A DNA stretch of 25,575 bases from Desulfovibrio sp. (lineage in GTDB: Bacteria > Desulfobacterota > Desulfovibrionia > Desulfovibrionales > Desulfovibrionaceae), in the NCBI GenBank assembly GCA_009773975.1, contig VSMX01000010.1, positions 1 through 25,575 of the forward strand, given 5' to 3'. The notes beneath the pieces were generated by a model. The model was not told where the DNA came from, made no database searches, and saw only the letters and a list, made by a program, of their open reading frames with translations. A program made the position numbers and the translations under genes. Each line of letters begins with the position of its first letter. Position 1 is the first letter of the stretch. Below, one piece after another: positions 1-6,680 of the stretch.

Positions 1-268
1 CAAAGACGGCTATCTTCTCACCTATAAGATAATTTTTTAGATATTCAATATAATCATGCTGGCCGGAATGCCTGACTACCAGAAAAGGAATAGCGCCTGG
101 TATCTCAAAGACGGGAGAAACGGCTCTGGAAAGACCTTCCCAACCCAGGAGCAGGGGGCTATGTCCTCGCGCGGCCATTTCCCGGGCCATATCCACAGCC
201 GCTCGCTCGCTGCCGCCTTTCCCCGCGCATAGCCCCCCGCAGGCAATTGCAATGCGGAGAGCTTTCAT
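1..268 (-). CDS. GT4-type glycosyltransferase, N-terminal part (runs off left edge)
   Basis: Reading leftward from an ATG at 268-266, an open frame continues without a stop to base 1 (89 codons). Its first residues, MKALRIAIACGGLCAGKGGS, match the starts of the next two genes upstream. The GKGGSER(A/V)AV loop is the N-terminal GT-B motif of family GT4. The ATG overlaps the TGA of the preceding gene (ATGA, 265-268), so translational coupling is likely. Only the first half of the acceptor-binding domain is visible, so activity cannot be judged. It is the fourth tandem paralog in the operon. The later part (SPVFEIPG, then YIEYLKNYLIGEKIAVF) still aligns with the paralogs but is more diverged. 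Confidence 0.8.
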   Translation of the reverse strand, partial: MKALRIAIACGGLCAGKGGSERAAVDMAREMAARGHSPLLLGWEGLSRAVSPVFEIPGAIPFLVVRHSGQHDYIEYLKNYLIGEKIAVF

Positions 269-1554
269 GATTTATATCCTTGTAAAAAATGTTTGATGCC
301 CGCAAGCTTGTTAACAAGATTGAGGCAACAATTTTTGAACCATGCAAATGACCAGGGCATTGGCTGCTCAAAATCTCGGTAAAGCCATTCCTGTCTTGCA
401 GCAAGCGATAAGGCGGCGGGATGCAAAAACTCCTCCCGATCAAGTTTTTGAGAAACAGTGTCGAAATTGAGATTCGCCAATTCATAAAACAGCTTTTCCC
501 ATTTATCGTAAATGCCGTCCGGTTTATATGCTGAAGCGGCATCCCTTGCGGCGGCGCCAATGCTTTTGCGCAAGCCGCAATTCCCCATCAATTTATCCAG
601 CGCCTGGGCCAGGCTTTCTGGAGAATCTTCATTGGCAAGCAAACCTGTTTTGCCATCCTCAATAATATTTGCAATCGCATTGCATGATTTATAACCGACG
701 ATGGGCAGGCCGGCAGTCATGGCTTCCAGAACAGAAATTGGAAAACCTTCATGCGATGACGGCAGGCAATAAAGCTGGGCATTGGCATAGGCTTGCCCCG
801 GATTATCGCATTGGCCGCGAAAAAAGATGCGCCCTGAAGTTTCTGATTTTTTTATCTGCCCGCGTATCCTGCCTTCCAGCGGACCATAACCCCAGATTTC
901 GAGATTCCAGTCAGGATATTTATCGGCAAGAAGGCAAAACGCATCCAGCAAAAGCTGCGGTCGCTTTTCTTCGCAAAGACGTCCCAGGTAAAGCAATGTT
1001 TTTTGCCCTTCATCCTTGATAAGAGCTGGAATTGGATTCCTTGGCGCGCAATTGGGAATTACTATTGCTTTTTCCCGTAATTCCTGGGGAATAGTATTCA
1101 TATATCCAGGCAAGAGTTCGTGGATGCAATCGGCGCCGTAGAGGGCCGCCATGCGTCCTTGCCGATTCCAGTTGATTTTTTCTATTCTCTCTACTGGGTC
1201 GCTGCGTTCTGAGTATATTATGGGAATGCCGGTTCCAATACAGGCAGAGGCCCAGAAAAAATGCATGGCGGATGCGCCAAGCGACAAAAGAACATCAATT
1301 TTTTCATAAATGAGAATTTTTTTTAGCTTTGCAACTTCTCCATGCCAGCCACTGCAGTTCAGGGCGATATGGCGGACATTGGGAGATATGGGATAGGCCG
1401 GGGTGTTTTCTCCATTTGGACCGATATGGGAAAGGAGAAGCACTTGATGGCCCCTAAGCGTCATTGCCTCGGCAAGGTTGACGGCAACCCTTTCACTCCC
1501 CCCTTTGCCAAGGCAAAGGCTGAAACAGCCTATAGCAATGCGTAAATTTTTCAT
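265..1554 (-). CDS. GT4 family glycosyltransferase (paralog 3 of 4)
   Basis: A 429-residue GT-B glycosyltransferase that probably adds a nucleotide-activated sugar to a surface glycan or glycoprotein in the cytoplasm. The acceptor domain begins with LRIAIGCFSLCLGKGGSER. The donor domain runs from about residue 185 (TLLYLGRLCEEKRP) and carries the retaining-GT EX7E motif EGFPISVLE at 269-277, followed by AMTAGLPIVG. A family-specific tail from about 348 (IYDKWEKLF, then ARQEWLYRDF) is shared with both upstream paralogs. A longer frame reaches back to 1653 but lies inside the preceding gene. The ATG at 1554, 5 nt after that gene's stop, matches the paralog N-termini and is preferred, although no clear Shine-Dalgarno precedes it. 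Residues 1-290 align almost without gaps to the gene at 1560-2819, so the pair arose by tandem duplication. Sugar specificity cannot be read. Confidence 0.88.
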   Translation of the reverse strand: MKNLRIAIGCFSLCLGKGGSERVAVNLAEAMTLRGHQVLLLSHIGPNGENTPAYPISPNVRHIALNCSGWHGEVAKLKKILIYEKIDVLLSLGASAMHFFWASACIGTGIPIIYSERSDPVERIEKINWNRQGRMAALYGADCIHELLPGYMNTIPQELREKAIVIPNCAPRNPIPALIKDEGQKTLLYLGRLCEEKRPQLLLDAFCLLADKYPDWNLEIWGYGPLEGRIRGQIKKSETSGRIFFRGQCDNPGQAYANAQLYCLPSSHEGFPISVLEAMTAGLPIVGYKSCNAIANIIEDGKTGLLANEDSPESLAQALDKLMGNCGLRKSIGAAARDAASAYKPDGIYDKWEKLFYELANLNFDTVSQKLDREEFLHPAALSLAARQEWLYRDFEQPMPWSFAWFKNCCLNLVNKLAGIKHFLQGYKS

Positions 1555-1559
1555 TGGAA

Positions 1560-2819
1560 CTATTTTTGAAAATTGCGAAGCAGATTTAGAAATTTGTATT
1601 TTAGCCAGGCAAAAGATCCAGGAAAGGGCGCGCCAAATTCGCGGAAGATCCATTCCTTTCTAGCAGATAGTGAAAGCCTGGCCCTGAACAAAAAGCTTTC
1701 TTCCGCAAGTTTGTCCATGACCGTATTGCCCTTGCATTTGGCTAGATTATTAAAAAGCAGTTCCCACTTATCAAAAATATTTTCATGGGAGTATTTGCTG
1801 GCAGCTTCTTTAGCCGCCAAACCAAACCGCAAGCGCAATTCATCATCTTTCATAAGCCGCTCAAGAGCAGATGCAAGACTTTCAGGAGTGTCTTCTTGCG
1901 CCAGCAATCCGAACTTGCATTCATCCACAATACTGGCCATGGCCACACATGACTTGAAGCCAACAACTGGCAAACCTGCGCTCATGGCCTCTAAAACAGT
2001 ATTGGGAAAGCCTTCATGTGAGGAAGGCAAGCAATATATCTGCGCGCTTGCGTATGCCAAGGCAGGATTGTCGCATATTCCCATTAAATTGATGCGATTC
2101 TGCATGCCCGCAGCGTGAATATAGTTCCGCATCGCATCTTCCAATTCTCCGTGTCCCCATATAACAAGATTCCAGTCTGGATATTTATCCATGATGCAGG
2201 AAAAAGCTTTTAACAACAGGAATGGACGTTTTAGTTCGCAAAAACGTGCCAGATAAAGAATAGATTTTTTATGATCCCGTTTTGCATCCTGGGAAAAAGA
2301 ATATGCAGGAGCTGAATTTGGAATTACAGCGACTTTTTTACTGATAATATCTGGCACGGAATATTGATAGCAGGAAAGCAGTTCATGAATGCAATCGGAA
2401 CCAAATAACACTGCAAGTCTTCCTGCCCTGTTCCAGAACAGGTTTTCAATGCCTGTTACGGGATCACTCCTTTCAGAGCAAATAAAAGGAATACCGCTGC
2501 CCATGCAGATACTGGCCCAGAACAGAAAAATGGATGAGGAACCGAAAGCGAGGAATACATCTATGTCTTCATCCTCCAGGAATTTTCTGATAGAAGAAAT
2601 TTCTTCATACCAGCCAGTTCTTGTGACCGAAATATGACGGACTCCCTTTGCAATTGGATACGCCGGAGTGGTATTGCCATCTGGCCCTATGCAGGAAAGC
2701 AAAAGGACAGAATGGCCGCGCAGTGTCATAGCCTCCGCAAGATTGACGGCCGCTCTTTCGCTCCCCCCTTTGCCCAGGGTCAGGCTCGAGCAGGCTATGG
2801 CAATCTTCAATTTAGCCAT
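1560..2819 (-). CDS. GT4 family glycosyltransferase (paralog 2 of 4)
   Basis: A 419-residue GT-B protein that looks intact. The N-terminal motif GKGGSERAAV is at 17-26, a conserved SERSDP segment is at about 115-120, a donor domain starts at about 186 (SILYLARFCELKRP), and the EX7E motif EGFPNTVLE is at 269-277. The C-terminal tail (IFDKWELLF, ARKEWIFREF, PGSFAW) is the module common to this family. Its start overlaps the end of the upstream truncated paralog by 8 nt, and its TAG stop lies 5 nt before the next start, so it is inside a coupled operon. The DNA looks more AT-rich than the leu region. It is probably an active retaining glycosyltransferase of the glycan locus; acceptor and donor are unknown. 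Confidence 0.88.
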   Translation of the reverse strand: MAKLKIAIACSSLTLGKGGSERAAVNLAEAMTLRGHSVLLLSCIGPDGNTTPAYPIAKGVRHISVTRTGWYEEISSIRKFLEDEDIDVFLAFGSSSIFLFWASICMGSGIPFICSERSDPVTGIENLFWNRAGRLAVLFGSDCIHELLSCYQYSVPDIISKKVAVIPNSAPAYSFSQDAKRDHKKSILYLARFCELKRPFLLLKAFSCIMDKYPDWNLVIWGHGELEDAMRNYIHAAGMQNRINLMGICDNPALAYASAQIYCLPSSHEGFPNTVLEAMSAGLPVVGFKSCVAMASIVDECKFGLLAQEDTPESLASALERLMKDDELRLRFGLAAKEAASKYSHENIFDKWELLFNNLAKCKGNTVMDKLAEESFLFRARLSLSARKEWIFREFGAPFPGSFAWLKYKFLNLLRNFQK

Positions 2820-3672
2820 GAAGTCGATCCATTATATTTTTCAGGCAATCTTTTGGCTTTTTCCAGAGGTTTTTCTGCACCCAGTCTTCAAGGCTGCCAG
2901 GGACTGGCTTGCCAAAATCGCGCCAAAGCCATTCGCGCCTGGACATCGCATAAAGGCGCGCAAGGCTGGCAAAGGGCTCTTCGTAAAAGCTGTCCATTTC
3001 GGTTGCGCCCTTTTTGGCAGCCGTTTTTTGCAGAAGCTCATCCCAGGCGTTGTAAATGTTTTGGGCGTTATCGGCGGAGATTTTGGGAATAACGACAGCC
3101 CGCTCCTTCATGAAATCCGGCAGCGAGGCCACATAGTCCTGTTTGGCAAAATGAATCGCGTCCGCGCCGCTCATTGCGGAAAGCCGCCCCTCGCGCGTCC
3201 AGACAACGTTTTCCATAAAATCAGGGCTTTCGAATTCGGAATAAATATAGGGCACGCCGCTCCCGAGCATGGTGACAGCCCAGACAAGATGGCTTTTGTC
3301 CGCAAGCATGGCCAGGCAGACGTCGAAATTCGCCGCCCTGATTTTGGCGCGCAGTTTCTGGATGCTCAAGTTGCGATCCGTGAAATTGTACGGCCAGATT
3401 TCAATCCCATTGGCCAGCGGATACATTGAGCCAAGTTTTTTTGTGCCGCGTGGCGTGGGCGGAGTTTGTCCGTCCGGGAGACTCAAATCACGGATTTTAC
3501 AGCCAAGCCGGTATAGGGGCTGAAAAATTGGCGGGACAGGCCGCTGGCTGATAATCGTAACCTTGTGCCCACGCCCATGCATGGCATTTGCCAGGCCGGC
3601 CAACGTTTCCGGCAGTTCGTGGGGAAAAGTATGATTATTAATCAGTAAAATATGAAGGGGCTTATTATTCAT
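2812..3672 (-). CDS. Glycosyltransferase-like protein lacking the donor-binding domain
   Basis: A 286-residue paralog of the neighbouring GT4 enzymes. The N-terminal GT-B half is recognisable (HILLINNHTF, HGRGHKVTIISQR, GSGVPYIYSE, RLSAMSGADAIHF). The sequence VVIPKIS at about 193-199 corresponds to VIPN at 165-168 of the other paralogs. It then jumps to NIYNAWDELL at 205-214, which corresponds to IYDKWEKLF at about residue 348 of the paralogs. Some 175-180 residues, the complete donor domain with EX7E, are absent without a frameshift. The family tail is kept (SRREWLWRDF, PGSLEDW). The GKGGSER loop is also replaced by FPHELPETLAGL. It overlaps the acyltransferase gene upstream by 4 nt (ATGA) and the next GT gene by 8 nt. 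It is unlikely to be a transferase by itself; it could be a partner subunit, an acceptor-binding protein or a decaying gene kept in frame. Confidence 0.8.
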   Translation of the reverse strand: MNNKPLHILLINNHTFPHELPETLAGLANAMHGRGHKVTIISQRPVPPIFQPLYRLGCKIRDLSLPDGQTPPTPRGTKKLGSMYPLANGIEIWPYNFTDRNLSIQKLRAKIRAANFDVCLAMLADKSHLVWAVTMLGSGVPYIYSEFESPDFMENVVWTREGRLSAMSGADAIHFAKQDYVASLPDFMKERAVVIPKISADNAQNIYNAWDELLQKTAAKKGATEMDSFYEEPFASLARLYAMSRREWLWRDFGKPVPGSLEDWVQKNLWKKPKDCLKNIMDRLHG

Positions 3673-4325
3673 TTTGTCGTTTGTTTCATTGGCAAAGCGG
3701 GATTGCCAACCATGCGCCGATTGTCGCCGCAGCCCTTGTAAACAATGCTCCCGGGGGTAATTATGTTGTCATTGCCGATCCGGGCATTGGCAAGCAAGGT
3801 AGAGCGAACAGCCACAACATTCCGGGATCCGACCTTGCAACCGCCAAGAACGAGGGCGTAGGGGCCAAAAAAATTGTAATCGCCAATACTGGCATCATGC
3901 GAGATGTTGGCGGCTCCGTTGAGATAATTGGCATTGCCGATTTTTACATCACAAAATACCGTGCTTCCACGCTGAAAAATATTTGCCTCCCCGCAATCGG
4001 CGGATGGAGTCACGTCCGACCAGGGATGGATGAGCGTAAAAAATTTGGCATCGCGTTGCTTCATGGTCAGATAGACATCTTCGCGTAAATACGGCTCGCC
4101 TATGGCAATAACGAAAACATCATCTCCAGCAATCGGATATTCCAGGGCTTCGCCACGGTACTGATCCTGGAGGGACTTCAGATCCCCCTCATGGCCGCGC
4201 CAGCCGAGAAAACCGCCAAAATTCATGTTTGAAGCAAGAACCGCATCCGCGGAAAGCATGTCCCTGAAAAGCCAGAAACACTCCCTTGCCGCGCCGGAAT
4301 TGCCGATAATCCATAAAGTTTGCAT
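3669..4325 (-). CDS. NeuD/PglD-type sugar N-acyltransferase (left-handed beta-helix)
   Basis: A 218-residue protein of the NeuD/PglD/VioB sugar acyltransferase type. The N-terminal Rossmann-like nucleotide-sugar domain begins LWIIGNSGAARE. From about 100 onward come hexapeptide repeats of a left-handed beta-helix (FCDVKIGNANYLNGAANISHD, continuing to NIITPGSIVYKG). His143 in NISHD sits where the PglD family has its catalytic base. These enzymes transfer an acyl group to the amino group of a UDP- or dTDP-amino-dideoxy-sugar; family members normally use acetyl-CoA. Here the gene directly follows KAS III, ACP and ketoreductase genes, suggesting an acyl-ACP donor, which is an inference. A longer frame reaches 4571, but the start at 4325 forms a 1-nt TGATG overlap with the SDR gene and fits the family N-terminus. 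Confidence 0.85.
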   Translation of the reverse strand: MQTLWIIGNSGAARECFWLFRDMLSADAVLASNMNFGGFLGWRGHEGDLKSLQDQYRGEALEYPIAGDDVFVIAIGEPYLREDVYLTMKQRDAKFFTLIHPWSDVTPSADCGEANIFQRGSTVFCDVKIGNANYLNGAANISHDASIGDYNFFGPYALVLGGCKVGSRNVVAVRSTLLANARIGNDNIITPGSIVYKGCGDNRRMVGNPALPMKQTTK

Positions 4326-5077
4326 CAGCGTCCGCCGCTTATCAGGATATTCTGGCCCGTAATCCATCGGCTGGCTGGAGAAAGCAAAAAAATTGCCAGG
4401 TCGGCCACGTCTTCCGGCTTGCCTGTGCCCAGGGGGTAGAGCTTCTGTTCCCTTTCCAGAAAATCCGGGCCAAGCTGCCTGCATGTCGCTTCCATCATCG
4501 GCGTTTCGACAAGGCCGGGCGAAATACAGTTTACCCGGATACCGCCTGAGGCGGCTTCCCTGGCAAGACATTTTGCGCCGGCAACCAGAGCGCCTTTTGC
4601 GGCCGCATAAATTCCCTGCCCAGGATTTGGATCAATGGCAGCTGCGGCTGCAATATGGACTATTGCGCTCCCGGGGCCGGAATTGATTTTTTTATTGCAA
4701 AATATGCCGGATAAAATAAGCGGAACATGGCAACAAATATCAAAAATTTGGTTTACGCGCTTCAGGGGATAAAAGGCCAAAGGCGAATTCATGGTAATGC
4801 CCGCGCTGCACACAAGCCCGGAAAGCTGCCCGAATTTTTTGACCATTTCGCGCACCCATCCGGTAAGGCTTTCCATATTAGCCGCCAGATCCAGGGATTC
4901 GCAATGCAGCATGGCGGGATTGGGCGCATCGGCCTTTAGTGAGGCAAGCTTTTCCTCATCGCGTCCATTGGCAATCACAGGCACGCCCAGGCGATTAAGC
5001 GCAAGGGCGATCGCGCGGCCTATGCCGGAGCTGGCGCCGGTTACCAAAACAGGCTTGTCTGAAACAAAAATGCTCAT
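4325..5077 (-). CDS. SDR-family oxidoreductase, FabG-like (altered catalytic tetrad)
   Basis: A 250-residue short-chain dehydrogenase. The NAD(P)-binding motif TGASSGIG is at 13-20, a SAGIT segment (NAG position) at about 91-95, and the YxxxK pair at Y157/K161 (IYAAAKGA). A typical C-terminus ends WITGQNILISGG. From context it is the expected 3-oxoacyl-ACP reductase that would convert acetoacetyl-ACP to 3-hydroxybutyryl-ACP. Aligned by eye with E. coli FabG, two of the four catalytic residues differ. The Ser 13 positions before Tyr is Ala144 (VHIAAAAAID), and the helix-4 Asn is Cys115. Activity is therefore uncertain. The ATG overlaps the ACP stop by 4 nt, and the stop overlaps the acyltransferase start by 1 nt. 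Confidence 0.88.
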   Translation of the reverse strand: MSIFVSDKPVLVTGASSGIGRAIALALNRLGVPVIANGRDEEKLASLKADAPNPAMLHCESLDLAANMESLTGWVREMVKKFGQLSGLVCSAGITMNSPLAFYPLKRVNQIFDICCHVPLILSGIFCNKKINSGPGSAIVHIAAAAAIDPNPGQGIYAAAKGALVAGAKCLAREAASGGIRVNCISPGLVETPMMEATCRQLGPDFLEREQKLYPLGTGKPEDVADLAIFLLSPASRWITGQNILISGGR

Positions 5078-5301
5078 TCCTCAAAATCCGGAAGCAGACG
5101 GGCTATTTCCCGCACGCTTTGCAAGTTCGTCAGCTTTTCAAAATCCGCACTGATGCCGTGTTCAACGTCAAGCCAGGCTATAATCGCCATTATGGCCATG
5201 GAATCCCAGTCCTCGATATCCACAAGGGCCGTATCCAGATTCACATCCATATCCGTCTGGATAAGTTCTTTGAATGTTTCAATAAATTCGGTGCCAGTCA
5301 T
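5074..5301 (-). CDS. Acyl carrier protein (dedicated)
   Basis: A 75-residue acidic ACP. The phosphopantetheine attachment motif is DWDSMAIM with Ser34 (DSM where fatty-acid ACPs have DSL). It is followed by helix III/IV sequence (LDVEHGISADFEKL, then SVREIARLL). It would be activated by a holo-ACP synthase encoded elsewhere and carry a short acyl chain between the KAS III upstream and the SDR downstream. A frame extends upstream to 5355, but the ATG at 5301 forms a TAATG overlap with the KAS III stop and gives the normal ACP length. The stop overlaps the SDR start as ATGA. Its lodging inside a glycan operon rather than in a fab cluster indicates a dedicated rather than housekeeping ACP. Confidence 0.9.
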   Translation of the reverse strand: MTGTEFIETFKELIQTDMDVNLDTALVDIEDWDSMAIMAIIAWLDVEHGISADFEKLTNLQSVREIARLLPDFEE

Positions 5302-6458
5302 TATTCTGCTTCTCCGCTTATCTTGTCGCGCCAATATTTGATTTTTTCTTTCCATGCTGGAGCGTTTTCCGGCTTTGGAACATCAATTACCGGTTTGACG
5401 TCACAATTTTCCGAATGCCAGAGGCACGAAGCCCAGGAAAGGCCCACCCCATAACCGCAAAGCAGCATGGTTGCATTCCTTGTGCTGCCTTTTTCGCCAA
5501 AAAGGTCGCAAATTGCTGCCGGAATGGAAGTCGAAGAAAGATTGCCGAATTTGGAAAAGGATTCGCTCGGCGTTTTTTCAGGCGGCAAGCCGGCCTTTTT
5601 GGCGATTTCTCCGACTATCTGCCTGTTTGCCTGGTGCAACATGAAGTAATCGATATTATCCACCGACGTGGAAGTTTGTTGTAAAAATTCCTTTATATGA
5701 TCCGGCACAACGCGCATTGTAAATTCAAATACTTTCTTGCCGTTCATGTAGATGTCATAAAGGCGCCAGGACGCGCCGCTGGCATCAGTAAATTTCTCAA
5801 TCAGAGCCAGATTGTCATCGTTATTCTCCCAGGAGAAAGGCAATCTGGTACAGCCGGCGGGCATGATCAAAACATCATGGCCGCTTCCATCCACCCCTAT
5901 GCTGAATGTGATTTCCGGCCCTGAATCACTTGCACTGACGAGGGCCGCGCCGCCGCCATCGCCAAATATCGGCGCGATAATGCGGTTGGATGCGTCTCTT
6001 GGCCAAATTGGCGCATCGCCAGCAAGTATCAGTACATTTTTACAGCCGGAACTTGCAAGGCTGCTGGCCAGCCAAAGACCGTAAACAAATCCCGCACAGC
6101 CCTGGTTTACGTCAAAGGCGGCGCATGTCTGGGGCAGGCCGAGCCTTTCCTGCAAAATACAGGCCGTTGCCGGCAGAGGATAATCAGGAGACTGGCTGAC
6201 AAAAATGAGCGCGTCAATGTTTTCTTTGACATCGGGATGATCCGCCAGAAGCGAACTGGCCGCCGCATAACAAAGATCGGATGCGGTCTGACCGGGCCAC
6301 GCGGGCCTGCGGCGGTCAATGCCGATCATGGCTTTGGCGCGCTGGGCTTTTTTCAGGCTGCCGCCATAATACTCAAGCTCGTCTTCAATACATATTTTCT
6401 GGGTGGGCACGGCGGCGCGAATGGCGGCAATGCGGGCTCCATGAATTTTTGCGAACAA
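5301..6458 (-). CDS. 3-oxoacyl-ACP synthase III (KAS III / FabH-like)
   Basis: A 385-residue KAS III-type condensing enzyme. The Cys-His-Asn triad is visible as Cys121 (NQGCAGF), His275 (MLHQANRQ) and Asn306 (KFGNLSSTS). The glycine-rich CGYGVGLSWAS end of the thiolase fold is at about 334-344. A charged tail of about 40 residues makes it longer than E. coli FabH (317). KAS III enzymes condense acetyl-CoA (or another acyl-CoA) with malonyl-ACP. Placed first in the operon, before its own ACP and an SDR, it probably primes a C4 chain for N-acylation of a sugar. No ATG fits: the start is TTG at 6458, supported by GGGAG spaced 6 nt upstream. A 13-bp inverted repeat lies in the leader. Confidence 0.9.
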   Translation of the reverse strand: MFAKIHGARIAAIRAAVPTQKICIEDELEYYGGSLKKAQRAKAMIGIDRRRPAWPGQTASDLCYAAASSLLADHPDVKENIDALIFVSQSPDYPLPATACILQERLGLPQTCAAFDVNQGCAGFVYGLWLASSLASSGCKNVLILAGDAPIWPRDASNRIIAPIFGDGGGAALVSASDSGPEITFSIGVDGSGHDVLIMPAGCTRLPFSWENNDDNLALIEKFTDASGASWRLYDIYMNGKKVFEFTMRVVPDHIKEFLQQTSTSVDNIDYFMLHQANRQIVGEIAKKAGLPPEKTPSESFSKFGNLSSTSIPAAICDLFGEKGSTRNATMLLCGYGVGLSWASCLWHSENCDVKPVIDVPKPENAPAWKEKIKYWRDKISGEAE

Positions 6459-6680
6459 TGTCAGCTCCCGGAATCCGGTTTAATGGCAATATTACAATCT
6501 CCTGGCATGGCGCATTTTGATATTGATGGCCTGTGCCATTAAACCGTTTGAAATAACGACAATAATATGCCTATGGAATGGAAAAAATAATCATCTGAAA
6601 TTGGAGTGCAATATTCATTCCATCAAAAAATAACAGGATTTATTAAAATATGGCAGATTGACAAGACTTGTTGTTATTCA
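6459..6680. other. AT-rich intergenic leader/promoter region of the acyl-sugar operon
   Basis: This 222-nt gap separates the leftward double-glycosyltransferase gene from the leftward KAS III gene and contains no credible gene. On the minus strand a -10-like TATTAT lies at 6567-6562 without a good -35, so any promoter call is weak. The notable element is the long inverted repeat annotated separately at 6476-6546. No terminator with a T-run was seen after the upstream gene, so read-through from 6681-8531 is possible. Confidence 0.5.
6476..6546 (-). promoter_or_regulatory. 13-bp perfect inverted repeat in the KAS III operon leader
   Basis: The arms are CGGTTTAATGGCA (6476-6488) and TGCCATTAAACCG (6534-6546), perfectly complementary over 13 bp and separated by 45 nt. 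The proximal arm lies about 18 nt upstream of the TTG start at 6458, just before the GGGAG ribosome binding site. In the leftward transcript the arms could form a long-range stem presenting or masking the start. As DNA they could be paired operator half-sites. There is no T-run, so it is not a standard terminator. Confidence 0.5.

Noticed and set aside
159..560. Leftward frame across the left edge in a different frame from the glycosyltransferase
   Set aside because: It is a shadow of the two overlapping GT4 genes at 1-268 and 265-1554; its product is low-complexity and family-less.
2668..3429. Long rightward frame (253 codons) antisense to the truncated glycosyltransferase
   Set aside because: The minus-strand frame matches the paralogs in sequence and operon overlaps; the plus-strand frame shows no family features and no ribosome binding site of note.
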